The translations under genes and the position numbers were made by a program. This document shows, one piece after another, positions 1 through 6,756 of a stretch of DNA of 39,687 nucleotides; position 1 is the stretch's first letter; every line of letters starts with the position of its first letter. The notes under the pieces are model-generated. The model did not search any database. It was not told the DNA's origin and worked only from the letters and a program-made list of their open reading frames with translations. The stretch comes from Limisphaerales bacterium (GTDB taxonomy: Bacteria; Verrucomicrobiota; Verrucomicrobiia; Limisphaerales; UBA11358). The stretch covers positions 159 to 39,845 of the forward strand of contig PMOA01000065.1 of NCBI GenBank assembly GCA_003161635.1, written 5' to 3'.

Positions 1-32
1 AAACCGTTGCTCTACCGCTGAGCTAAGCTGGC
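1..32 (-). tRNA. partial tRNA, 5' half (probably tRNA-Thr)
   Basis: Read on the minus strand the first 32 bases give GCCAGCT, TA, a D-arm GCTC-AGCGGTA-GAGC, A, then the 5' side of an anticodon stem ACGGT and the TT that starts the anticodon loop. The gene runs off the left edge before the anticodon. The GCCAGCTTAGCTC start resembles bacterial tRNA-Thr(UGU), but the identity is inference because the anticodon is outside the window. Confidence 0.8.
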
Positions 33-144
33 GCCTCCACATCCAACATCTTTTGCTTTGTCCGGTTTCCTGTCAAGCTTGCGGGAGCGGCGTTCGTCAA
101 CCGGGGTGCACCTTGACACTGCAATTATGCGGCATCACGGAAAG

Positions 145-219
145 CGGAGCGCCGATCTCCGAATCGGCGTGAACGGGCGATTCCCCGCGAATCTTGCCGA
201 ATCGGAGTTCGGCGCTCCG
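145..219. repeat. palindromic intergenic element
   Basis: CGGAGCGCCGA at 145-155 and TCGGCGCTCCG at 209-219 are a perfect 11-bp inverted pair. A nested hairpin CGCCGAT/ATCGGCG lies near the left arm. The element sits between the isomerase-like gene and the tRNA, downstream of both reading directions that matter, and belongs to the same class of compact palindromes found elsewhere in the window. Confidence 0.7.
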
Positions 220-267
220 TCGCAGTGCCCAGGTACGCTCCGCCAATTGCAAATCAGGAATTCAAAA

Positions 268-1182
268 TCACTCGTTGCCCCAGGTTGTTTTGATGTGGGC
301 GATGCCGCGTTTGACCGCTTCAACGGGCAATGCCGGATTGAGTTCAAGGACCTTGATGTGGCCCGGTTTCACGAATGGCTTGAGTGCGGCGAAGTTAACC
401 GTGCCGGAGCCGGGCGCGGCATGATCGTGCGCGGGAAACTGCACGTCGTGAATGTGAAATCCGGCCAGGCGCGCGGCGAGCGATTCGAGATGCTGTGTGT
501 GGTGAAGGAAGCCGAGGTTTTCCTTGATTTGCGCGTGGCCGGTGTCGTGCCAATAAACCACGTTCGGGCTGTCAAACTCGCGGAAGAAAAACTCGAAGTC
601 GCTTTCCAGCGGAATTTCCTCGAGCGCCTGCCGGTTTTCGATGCCGAGTTTGAGGCCGCACTTTTCGGCTTCGGGCAGAATTATGCGGAGCGTTTGGTAG
701 ACTCGTTCGACGGCTTTTCCCTTTTTGGCTTCGCGGTTGGCGGCGGCTTCGGCGCGGAGCTTTTCGTATTTGGGCGATTTTTCCCCGTCGCGTTCGAGCA
801 TTCCGGTCAGTTTGCCGGTGTAATCCTTCAAGTCCATGCTGCCGAGGTGCAGCACGACGGCCGGCGCCTTGACGCGCTGGGCGAATTCGAAGGTCTTGAG
901 CGTGTACTTGACCGCCAGTTCGCGCTGGCGCGCCCGCTCGTCGGAAAATTCGTAGAGGTTCGGCGAGGCATGATTCACGCCCAGCGGCAGCGGACAAAAA
1001 TTATGGAGGCTGGAAATTTTAATCTCGCCCGCGTCCACGGCTTCAAGGATGCCGGGCAGGAGACCGAGCCGGATGCCGTGGCTAAGTTCGGCGTATTCAA
1101 AGCCGAGGTCACGGATTTCGCGCAGCATGGCGCGACCGTCCGTGTGGCGTTTGGAATTCCAGCAGGTGGAAAGCGAATACAT
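268..1182 (-). CDS. sugar phosphate isomerase/epimerase (xylose isomerase-like TIM barrel)
   Basis: This 304-residue protein has the pattern of the AP-endonuclease-2/xylose isomerase-like TIM barrel family, whose members use a divalent metal and acidic or histidine ligands at the barrel mouth to isomerise sugars or related compounds. Visible motifs, in order, are VVLHLGS, KLGIENR, VVYWHDTGHA and AGFHIHDV followed by HDH, which supply the Glu, His and Asp ligands expected. There is no signal peptide, so it is probably cytosolic. It is transcribed alone, downstream of rpsU, from which a strong terminator separates it. The exact substrate cannot be read from the sequence. The ATG at 1182 gives the usual family length; no convincing Shine-Dalgarno sequence is visible. 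The 416-residue plus-strand ORF over it is a shadow. Confidence 0.85.
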   Translation of the reverse strand: MYSLSTCWNSKRHTDGRAMLREIRDLGFEYAELSHGIRLGLLPGILEAVDAGEIKISSLHNFCPLPLGVNHASPNLYEFSDERARQRELAVKYTLKTFEFAQRVKAPAVVLHLGSMDLKDYTGKLTGMLERDGEKSPKYEKLRAEAAANREAKKGKAVERVYQTLRIILPEAEKCGLKLGIENRQALEEIPLESDFEFFFREFDSPNVVYWHDTGHAQIKENLGFLHHTQHLESLAARLAGFHIHDVQFPAHDHAAPGSGTVNFAALKPFVKPGHIKVLELNPALPVEAVKRGIAHIKTTWGNE

Positions 1183-1208
1183 GGTTCCGATTGGGGTGTT
1201 GCAGTGAT

Positions 1209-1242
1209 GGAGTATTGGGAATCTGCATCACTCCAATACTCC
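1209..1242. repeat. short inverted repeat
   Basis: GGAGTATTGG (1209-1218) pairs perfectly with CCAATACTCC (1233-1242). A second overlapping pair AGTGAT/ATCACT is interleaved with it, so the two stems are mutually exclusive or form a pseudoknot. It lies just upstream of the isomerase-like gene and may be a small repeat or a leader structure; its function is unknown. Confidence 0.5.
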
Positions 1243-1245
1243 CTT

Positions 1246-1287
1246 GAAAAAGGCCGGGCGCGACAAAAATTCAGCCGCGACCGGCCT
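1246..1287 (-). terminator. rho-independent terminator of rpsU
   Basis: On the minus strand AGGCCGGtCGCG and CGCGcCCGGCCT form a 12-bp stem with one mismatch and a 13-nt loop, followed by TTTTTC. It starts about 15 bases after the rpsU stop codon and ends before the isomerase-like gene, so it should separate the two. Confidence 0.8.
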
Positions 1288-1302
1288 GACAAAACCATCC
1301 AA

Positions 1303-1500
1303 TTATAAATCCGCGTAGCGTTCTTTGAGCATCGCGGAAAAGCGCGCGGCTTTTTCCTTGCGGCGCCGCTTTTCACTCGGCTTTTCAAAATGCCGGTGAT
1401 TGCGCACGACCTTGAGGGTTCCTTCGCGGTCGACTTTTTTCTTCAGTCGCCGCAACGCACGTTCCACTGGTTCGCCTTTTTTTAATCTAATTTCGGTCAA
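1303..1500 (-). CDS. rpsU: 30S ribosomal protein bS21
   Basis: The 65-residue basic product, MTEIRLKKGEPVERALRRLKKKVDREGTLK..., matches bS21 in length and in the conserved RALRRLKKK and RRHFEKPSEKRRRK-like core (here NHRHFEKPSEKRRRK). bS21 binds the 30S subunit near the anti-Shine-Dalgarno region and affects initiation. The start is TTG, preceded by AGGAAG at a suitable distance; no ATG is available near the conserved N-terminus. It has its own sigma70-like promoter and a strong terminator, so it is a single-gene unit. Confidence 0.95.
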   Translation of the reverse strand: MTEIRLKKGEPVERALRRLKKKVDREGTLKVVRNHRHFEKPSEKRRRKEKAARFSAMLKERYADL

Positions 1501-1565
1501 CGCAACTCACTTCCTTTCCTGGTCGAGACAAGCCGTCTGAGGCTGGTTCTCGCAAATGGGCGCGT

Positions 1566-1593
1566 AGAATAGTTTTTCCGCCGCCGTTGTCAA
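1566..1593 (-). promoter_or_regulatory. sigma70-type promoter of rpsU
   Basis: On the minus strand TTGACA (1593-1588), a 16-bp spacer and TATTCT (1571-1566) lie about 65 bases upstream of the TTG start of rpsU. The -35 box is perfect and the -10 box has four of six consensus bases. The divergent LOG-family gene starts at 1645. Confidence 0.6.
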
Positions 1594-1644
1594 TGCGCAA
1601 AAGCGGGCGGTTGCTTTTACCCGCCGCAAAGTTATTCTGCCCGC

Positions 1645-2682
1645 ATGATTAAAGAAAAACAACCGGCCACACCCGCCGATTTGGAATTGCAACGCCGCAT
1701 CCAGGAACTCATCGCCTTCAAAGGCGGCGGCCACAATGAAGCCCAGGTCGCCGACATGATCGAAAACGCGCTCAAGCTGCTGGCCGACGTGAAGGACACC
1801 GGCGACGTGCGTGTGATCCAGACCGCTCTGCGCGAATTGCGTTATGCCTTCCGCCTTTTCGCGCCGTATGCGCGCGTCCGCAAGGTCACAATTTTCGGCT
1901 CGGCCCGGACGCAATCGGACAAAGTGGAATATCAACAGGCCGTGGATTTCGGGCGCAAGATTGTGAAAGCCGGCTTCATGGTCATCACCGGCGCCGGACC
2001 GGGCATCATGCAGGCCGGGCACGAAGGTGCCGGGACCGCAAACAGTTTCGGGGTGAACATCCGTTTGCCGTGGGAACAGTCCGCCAATCCCATCATTGCC
2101 GAGGACAAAAAACTCGTCACCTTCAAATATTTTTTCACGCGCAAACTGATTTTCATCCGCCACTCGGACGCCATCGTGCTGTTCCCCGGCGGCTTCGGCA
2201 CGCTCGACGAGGGTTACGAGGCGCTCACGCTCATGCAAACCGGCAAAGGCCTGCTCATGCCGCTCGTGCTCGTCGAACCTCCCGGCGGAACGTATTGGAA
2301 AGCCTGGGACAAATATATCCGCGAACATTTGCTCCGCGATGGGTTGATTTCACCCGAAGACCTGAATTTTTACCAGATCACCCATAACGCCGACGAGGCG
2401 GTAAAAATCATCACGCGCTTTTACCGGAATTACCAATCCACCCGTTTCGTGAAGGATTTGTTCATCATCCGGCTCAAAAACGCGCCGTCGGAATCCGCCA
2501 TTGCCGCGATGAACGAGGACTTCGCCGACATCATCAACGGCTCGCCCATCAAGTGCATCAAACCGACCCCAGAAGAGATTGAAGACAACGACAACCTGGA
2601 GCTGGCGCGAATCGCCTTTGGCTTCAACCGCCGCGATTACGGCCGCCTGCGGCAATTGATTGACGTGTTGAACGGGTTGTAA
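1645..2682 (+). CDS. LOG family protein (TIGR00730-like, possible nucleotide 5'-monophosphate phosphoribohydrolase)
   Basis: The 345-residue protein carries the Rossmann-like LOG/lysine-decarboxylase-like fold: KVTIFGSART, then VITGAGPGIMQAGHEGA, then FPGGFGTLDEGYEALTLMQTGK. The PGGxGTxxE motif is the signature of cytokinin-activating LOG enzymes and related bacterial nucleotide hydrolases, which cleave ribose 5-phosphate from nucleoside monophosphates. Here the core lies at residues ~70-245, with an N-terminal helical extension of ~70 residues and a C-terminal extension of ~100, making it longer than the ~190-residue LOG proteins. It is a cytosolic stand-alone gene, divergent from rpsU. The family assignment is firm; the substrate is inference. 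Confidence 0.88.
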   Translation: MIKEKQPATPADLELQRRIQELIAFKGGGHNEAQVADMIENALKLLADVKDTGDVRVIQTALRELRYAFRLFAPYARVRKVTIFGSARTQSDKVEYQQAVDFGRKIVKAGFMVITGAGPGIMQAGHEGAGTANSFGVNIRLPWEQSANPIIAEDKKLVTFKYFFTRKLIFIRHSDAIVLFPGGFGTLDEGYEALTLMQTGKGLLMPLVLVEPPGGTYWKAWDKYIREHLLRDGLISPEDLNFYQITHNADEAVKIITRFYRNYQSTRFVKDLFIIRLKNAPSESAIAAMNEDFADIINGSPIKCIKPTPEEIEDNDNLELARIAFGFNRRDYGRLRQLIDVLNGL

Positions 2683-2689
2683 AATTTAA

Positions 2690-2756
2690 CAACCAAGAAA
2701 CAAAGTAACGAAGGCTGAAGCAAAACCATCCTTAACAACCCTTTATTTCTTGGTTG
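2690..2756. repeat. inverted repeat after the LOG gene, possible terminator
   Basis: CAACCAAGAAA (2690-2700) pairs perfectly with TTTCTTGGTTG (2746-2756). It lies 8 bases after the LOG stop. The long loop and AT-rich stem make it a weak terminator candidate; it may be one of the 'aaccaagaaac' repeats common in this kind of genome. Confidence 0.4.
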
Positions 2757-2815
2757 CTTTGTTGTTCGTCAGTCCCGCACTCGACAGTTTACACTCCGGT
2801 TGCTAGCGTTTGGCC

Positions 2816-2869
2816 ATGAATTTTCTGGTCACCGGCGGCGCCGGGTTCATTGGTTCGCACGGTGGCTGA
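2816..2869 (+). pseudogene. 5' stub of a nucleotide-sugar epimerase gene (duplicate of the start of the gene at 3529)
   Basis: Reading from ATG 2816 gives MNFLVTGGAGFIGSH, identical over 15 residues to the intact epimerase, then GG and a stop. The two DNA copies differ at four third-codon positions (GCC/GCG, GGG/GGT, ATT/ATC, GGT/GGC) with no amino-acid change. About 50 bases upstream are also similar, including 'actcgacag' and 'tagcgtt..gccatg'. All-synonymous divergence means the two copies evolved as functional coding sequence before one was cut off. Confidence 0.85.
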
Positions 2870-2878
2870 AACATTTCC

Positions 2879-2919
2879 CCCTCTCCGCCAACGAAGTTGG
2901 GGGAGAGGGACGGGGAGAG
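2879..2919. repeat. left terminal inverted repeat of the DUF559 cassette
   Basis: CCCTCTCCgCCAAC-GAA-GTTGGgGGAGAGGG is a 14-bp hairpin with one mismatch, followed by 'acggggagag'. Its reverse complement, CTCTCCCCGTCCCTCTCCCCC..., has the same word order as the element at 3398-3443, so the two flank the DUF559 gene as inverted copies. Confidence 0.65.
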
Positions 2920-2928
2920 TGGCACGTT

Positions 2929-3363
2929 TCAAAGCGTCTCCGGTGGAGGCTGAATCAATACATCAGCCTTCGATGGAAGAAAGCGATGGTTTTGCACCTT
3001 CCGCATCACGGCAACGCAGCCGGTTCTCCGATGCAAGGCATTCCAGATCTCCAACAGGATGCCTTCGCGGTTCTCTCGCCATTGATGGTTCCAAAAGCGC
3101 AATTCCTCGACGCCCTCTGATGCCAGAAATTTTTCGTGTTCCTCGTCACGCTGGCGTTGCTCTGGCAACCCATGCTGGAACCCGTCCAGTTCGATGGATA
3201 ACTTTGCGGTGGGACAATAGAAATCGAGAAAGTATTTCCCCAACGGATGCTGACGGCGGAATTTGAATCCCGCAAAGCGTCCGGCCCGCAGGGAGCGCCA
3301 CAACTCCTTTTCCTCGTCGGTCTGTTCACGACGGAGACGGCGGGCATTGCTTGTGGGATTCAT
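2929..3363 (-). CDS. DUF559 / Vsr-like endonuclease domain protein
   Basis: The first ~110 residues match the DUF559 family: NARRLRREQTDEEKELWRSLR, FKFRRQHPLGKYFLDFYC, LSIELDGFQH and VEELRFWNHQWREN. The Asp in FLDFYC and the E-x-D in IELDG are the expected nuclease core residues of this PD-(D/E)XK/Vsr-like fold. The last ~35 residues (RRTGCVAVMRKVQ...PPPETL) are not family-like and may be read-through into flanking sequence. The gene points away from the epimerase it sits in front of, and is flanked by inverted repeats and by a duplicated epimerase 5' end, so it looks like recently moved cargo. Biochemical function of DUF559 proteins is not established; nicking or repair nuclease is inference. 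Confidence 0.85.
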   Translation of the reverse strand: MNPTSNARRLRREQTDEEKELWRSLRAGRFAGFKFRRQHPLGKYFLDFYCPTAKLSIELDGFQHGLPEQRQRDEEHEKFLASEGVEELRFWNHQWRENREGILLEIWNALHRRTGCVAVMRKVQNHRFLPSKADVLIQPPPETL

Positions 3364-3397
3364 AGGCGCAGCGTAAATGACAATTTTTTAAAGGCAA

Positions 3398-3443
3398 CCC
3401 CTCTCCCTGGCCCTCTTCCCCGCGCTGCGCTGCGGGGAGAGGG
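3398..3443. repeat. right terminal inverted repeat of the DUF559 cassette
   Basis: CCCTCTCCCTGGCCCTCTtCCCCGC-gctgcgct-GCGGGGAGAGGG. The right half folds as a 12-bp hairpin with one bulged base. It is the inverted counterpart of the element at 2879-2919 and lies 35 bases upstream of the DUF559 start codon. Translated, it gives the familiar 'TPLPGPLP...GEG' string of REP-like repeats. Confidence 0.65.
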
Positions 3444-3528
3444 AATGAAGCCGGCGGTTTGGTTTCCTCGTTACTTGGTTCATGTCCCCACACTCGACAG
3501 CCCGCTTTATCATTGTTAGCGTTCAGCC

Positions 3529-4548
3529 ATGAATTTTCTGGTCACCGGCGGCGCGGGTTTCATCGGCTCGCACGTTTGCGAACATCTCCTGCGCGATGGC
3601 CACGCCGTCTGGGCGTTTGATGACCTCAACCCGTTTTACGACCCGCACCTCAAACGCCGGAACCTCCGCGACATCCAGTCGCTCGCCCTGTGGAATAACT
3701 CGGCCAATGACCCCGCAACGGCAGGCAGCCCGGCCTATTCCACGGGGCGAGCCAAACCGTTCGAATTCATCCACGGCGATTTGTGCGACTGCATGGCGCT
3801 CGACGAATTGTTCGGCAGCGTGAAGTTTGACCAGGTCATCCACCTGGCCGCCCGCGCCGGTGTGCGGCCCAGCCTCGAAGAACCGGCGCTTTACCAGCGC
3901 GTCAACGTCGAAGGCACGGTCAACGTCCTTGAAGCCGCGCGAAAAAATCGTGTCAAAAAAATCATCATCGCCTCATCGTCGTCGGTTTACGGCGTGAATT
4001 CCAAGGTGCCATTCAGCGAGAGCGACCCGATTTTTTCCGCCATTTCGCCCTATGCCGCGAGCAAACTCGCTTGCGAAGCGCTCGGCCACGTTTATCATCA
4101 CATTTACGGCATGGATGTGGCGATGCTCCGGCTGTTCACCGTCTATGGTCCGCGCCAGCGGCCCGACCTGGCCATCCGCAAGTTTGCGACGCTCATTCAC
4201 GCCGGCAAACCGATTCCGGTCTTTGGCGATGGCAGCATGGAGCGCGATTACACCTACATCACCGACACGCTCGACGGCATCATCGCCTGCACGCAAAAGG
4301 AATTCGGCTTTGAAATTTTCAACCTCGGCGAATCACAAACCGTGAAGCTGAGCCGCGTCATCGAATTGCTCGAAGCCGCGCTCGGCAAAAAGGCCGTCAT
4401 TGACCGCCAGCCGCAGCAGCCCGGCGACGTGCCGGTTACGTTCGCCGACATTACGAAGGCGCGCGCCAAGCTTGGCTATAATCCGCAGGTCAAAATTGAG
4501 CCGGGCGTTAAATTATTTATAGATTGGTTTCGGAAACAAACTGGTTAG
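3529..4548 (+). CDS. NAD-dependent nucleotide-sugar epimerase (extended SDR, UDP-glucuronate 4-epimerase-like)
   Basis: The 339-residue protein has the complete extended-SDR layout: TGGAGFIGSH at residues 6-15 for NAD binding, the HLAARAGVRPS stretch, SSSSVYG, the catalytic Tyr and Lys in YAASK, and RLFTVYGPRQRPD. The last motif and the NPFYDPHLKRRNL loop resemble UDP-glucuronate 4-epimerases, which interconvert UDP-GlcA and UDP-GalA for surface polysaccharides. A stretch of about 25 residues around 'NNSANDPATAGSPAYSTGRAKPF' replaces a shorter loop in most relatives. The gene lies just after a duplicated copy of its own 5' end and the DUF559 cassette, and is followed by a hypothetical gene 9 bases later, probably co-transcribed. 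The specific substrate is inferred. Confidence 0.88.
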   Translation: MNFLVTGGAGFIGSHVCEHLLRDGHAVWAFDDLNPFYDPHLKRRNLRDIQSLALWNNSANDPATAGSPAYSTGRAKPFEFIHGDLCDCMALDELFGSVKFDQVIHLAARAGVRPSLEEPALYQRVNVEGTVNVLEAARKNRVKKIIIASSSSVYGVNSKVPFSESDPIFSAISPYAASKLACEALGHVYHHIYGMDVAMLRLFTVYGPRQRPDLAIRKFATLIHAGKPIPVFGDGSMERDYTYITDTLDGIIACTQKEFGFEIFNLGESQTVKLSRVIELLEAALGKKAVIDRQPQQPGDVPVTFADITKARAKLGYNPQVKIEPGVKLFIDWFRKQTG

Positions 4549-4557
4549 AATCCCGCC

Positions 4558-5142
4558 ATGAAATCGGAAGCGCCGTTTACACGCCCCTCATTGAAGGAAG
4601 CTCTCAACGCCTGGAAAAAGCTGCTCGCCGAACGCGGTTTCGCAACGGACATCATCTGGATTTTCGCGGAAAATCTTTGCGTTGAAAAATCGCGCGCCGG
4701 GCAAGGCGGCTTTCATTTTGGTTTTCAAACCCGGTTCACTCCGGCGCCCGAGGATGCGCTCGACATTGCGTTCGCCCATTTTTCTGAATCCAACAAACCG
4801 GTGGTTTTTTACCGGCTCGGCGAACGTCCGGGCAAGTCCGTCTGCACTTTGCTGTGCGATTCGTGGTTTGAGCACCGGAGCGATGCCGACGGATTTTTGC
4901 ACCGCGACGAATGGCGGGTTTTATTTTATCCCGGCCAAAAGGATGAAATCGAGGAAGTCACCGATCTGACCCGCTGGTTGCGGCGCGTCAAACGCGACCG
5001 CGCGTTTCATGATCTGGATTTTTGCATGGCGCTGGAGGCAATTGACGAAATCAAAATTTACGGTCGGGCGCTCGCGCCTTACGAGCGCCTGGCCGCAGCA
5101 ATGCTTGGCCGCCTCCGCCGGTTTTTGGGACAGCCTGTTTGA
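4558..5142 (+). CDS. conserved-looking hypothetical protein
   Basis: The 194-residue protein is not one I recognise. It is mixed alpha/beta, has no signal peptide or membrane segment, and contains DIIWIFAENLCVEK, GGFHFGFQTRF, PVVFYRLGE and LTRWLRRVKRDR. Codon usage is like that of the neighbours, so it is likely a real gene. It starts 9 bases after the epimerase stop and is probably translated from the same message. Its last codons, RRFLGQPV-stop, recur in diverged form 370 bases downstream (see 5489-5515). Confidence 0.75.
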   Translation: MKSEAPFTRPSLKEALNAWKKLLAERGFATDIIWIFAENLCVEKSRAGQGGFHFGFQTRFTPAPEDALDIAFAHFSESNKPVVFYRLGERPGKSVCTLLCDSWFEHRSDADGFLHRDEWRVLFYPGQKDEIEEVTDLTRWLRRVKRDRAFHDLDFCMALEAIDEIKIYGRALAPYERLAAAMLGRLRRFLGQPV

Positions 5143-5273
5143 ACCCTGCGCAAAATGGCGGTTCCGGTGTCAAATCCCGGGACAAAGGGTTTCAAAACAA
5201 GCCTTTTTAGCGCCTTTTTTTTGCTTCACCCACGCTCACTTAAGGTGGCCCGTGCCATGCTCAACATCATGGC

Positions 5274-5438
5274 ATGACCAAAATTGCTTACAACGTGAGC
5301 AGGAAGAGCCGTATTTTTAATACTACGCTCGTCCCGGCCAACCACTCGGAAGAGGCCCGGTTTGGCGCGATCGATGGCGCAGTCATTGTCTTCTTTCTCC
5401 TCTGCGTCGCGGGATTAATCTGTTTCCTCGTGGCCTGA
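5274..5438 (+). CDS. small single-pass membrane protein (54 residues), candidate
   Basis: This ORF is too short for the supplied track. It reads MTKIAYNVSRKSRIFNTTLVPANHSEEARFG and then GAIDGAVIVFFLLCVAGLICFLVA, a convincing C-terminal transmembrane helix that ends at the stop codon. The N-terminal part is basic, so the predicted topology is cytoplasmic N-terminus or tail-anchored. There is no good Shine-Dalgarno sequence. It sits as the only cargo between the gene at 4558 and a duplicate of that gene's 3' end. I know no family for it. It might be spurious, but the hydrophobic segment with an immediate stop favours a real gene. Confidence 0.45.
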   Translation: MTKIAYNVSRKSRIFNTTLVPANHSEEARFGAIDGAVIVFFLLCVAGLICFLVA

Positions 5439-5488
5439 GGGCTTTGGGCCAGGGGGTGCGACACGCGGTTTGAAAACCGGAGCATTGC

Positions 5489-5515
5489 CGCCGGTTTTTG
5501 GGGCAGTCTGCCTGA
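5489..5515 (+). pseudogene. 3'-end scar of the hypothetical gene at 4558
   Basis: CGC CGG TTT TTG GGG CAG TCT GCC TGA encodes RRFLGQSA-stop; the intact gene ends CGC CGG TTT TTG GGA CAG CCT GTT TGA, RRFLGQPV-stop. Twenty-three of 27 bases match, in the same frame and ending at the same stop. Upstream the similarity fades quickly. The fragment lies directly in front of the convergent MlaD-like gene. Confidence 0.6.
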
Positions 5516-5517
5516 CC

Positions 5518-6744
5518 TTACTTTTTATTTTTTGGCTTTGCTGGCGGCGCGTTGGTTTTGAACGCCGAGCGCAACAGCCAGTGCCGTTTCAGTCCCTGAA
5601 CCAGATCGTCCGCATCCGTGACGGCTTTTGAAATTCCACCCAGCAGGTTCGTATTCGCCTGAACCTGCGCGTTCAAATTGCTGGTGATGTCGGAAAGGTG
5701 GATGAGTATCGCTTCGAGATTTGTGTCCGTGTTCGCGAGGATCGAGTTGGCATTGGTCAAGGCGTTTTGCACCTGTTGTTCGCCGTTGGTGCCGAGCGCC
5801 CAAACGCCGAGGCCGCCCGGCTCGCGTAATTGCGCGCTCAAGACAACCAAGTTCGTCAGTGCGGGCCGGGCTTCGACGACGGCGGCGTTGAGGTTTGATG
5901 TGGCGTTTGCTGTGTTGTCCAACACGGTGGCGATTTGATTCGTCAGGGCCAAAATGTTCGGCAGCGCCTGCTGCACCTGGGCGACGACGGCTTGTAGTTG
6001 TTCGGTGACCGCGGGCGATTCGTCGGCGGGCAGCCAGATGGCGTCCCGTTCGGGGGTGAAATTTTCGTAACGGTGCAAACGCCGGCGCCACGACGCCACG
6101 ATGCGGTTGCGGTTGACGGTTTTGTTGAAGGCGTAAATGGAATTGGATTCGGGTTTCAATTCCGCGATGCGCCGCAGGTTGGATTCGGTCAACATCGTGT
6201 AAGCGCCGAAAACCAAGTTGGAATTTTCATCAAAGATGTCCTGGTAAAGCTGCCATTGGTCGGTTTCGGTGGCGACCAGTTGCTCCAGTTCGGGGATGGC
6301 TTTCACGAAAACCGGCTGCGTGACGCAGAGCGCGTAACCGTTCGTCGCGCGCGTGACTTCAAGCTGCCGCTGGTTAAGAAATCCGGCGGCGTTGATTTTC
6401 ACATACGACCCGCCGGTCCAGATGTAGCGGAAATACGGCTCGCGGACATCAAATACCACCTCGACGTCGTGGGGTTCGCGCGGCGGCATGGGATGGACCA
6501 CAAGAATCTGGCCGACTTGAAAACCCATCATATAAACCGGATCGCCCACGTTCAAACCGGCCGAGCTGTGAATGTAGGTGTGAAATTTCGCCTTGATGAC
6601 GAACCAGCCTTTGCGCTCCGCCGTGTGGTAAACGTAATAGCCAAAGCCGAACAGCAGCAGCGCCGTCGCCAGAAACACAAACCACCCCACCGCGCGTTCC
6701 ATGCGGCTGAGGCGCGTTCGCAATTGCGGAGTCAAATCTTGCAT
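5518..6744 (-). CDS. mlaD: MlaD-like MCE-domain protein, substrate-binding part of a lipid ABC transporter
   Basis: The 408-residue protein starts with a cytoplasmic basic stretch and one transmembrane helix (WFVFLATALLLFGFGYYVYH, about residues 21-40). It continues with an MCE domain recognisable from the SSAGLNVGDPVYMMGFQVGQI segment (about residues 64-84). The C-terminal third is a long Asn/Thr/Ala-rich helical region with repeated 'TNANSILANTDTNLEAIL...LSDITSNLNAQVQANTNLL' heptad character, as in MCE proteins that form periplasmic needles or barrels. It is anchored in the inner membrane and should collect or pass phospholipids between membranes. It is the last gene of the mlaE-mlaF-mlaD operon, 12 bases after the ATPase gene. 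It is much longer than E. coli MlaD (183 residues), nearer to LetB/PqiB-type lengths but with one MCE domain. Confidence 0.85.
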   Translation of the reverse strand: MQDLTPQLRTRLSRMERAVGWFVFLATALLLFGFGYYVYHTAERKGWFVIKAKFHTYIHSSAGLNVGDPVYMMGFQVGQILVVHPMPPREPHDVEVVFDVREPYFRYIWTGGSYVKINAAGFLNQRQLEVTRATNGYALCVTQPVFVKAIPELEQLVATETDQWQLYQDIFDENSNLVFGAYTMLTESNLRRIAELKPESNSIYAFNKTVNRNRIVASWRRRLHRYENFTPERDAIWLPADESPAVTEQLQAVVAQVQQALPNILALTNQIATVLDNTANATSNLNAAVVEARPALTNLVVLSAQLREPGGLGVWALGTNGEQQVQNALTNANSILANTDTNLEAILIHLSDITSNLNAQVQANTNLLGGISKAVTDADDLVQGLKRHWLLRSAFKTNAPPAKPKNKK

Positions 6745-6756
6745 GCCATGTTTTCC

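Noticed and set aside
58-1308. 416-residue plus-strand ORF over the isomerase-like gene
   Set aside because: It is the antisense of a gene with clear family motifs and shows only the phenylalanine/valine/glycine-rich composition of reverse-frame ORFs in GC-rich DNA.
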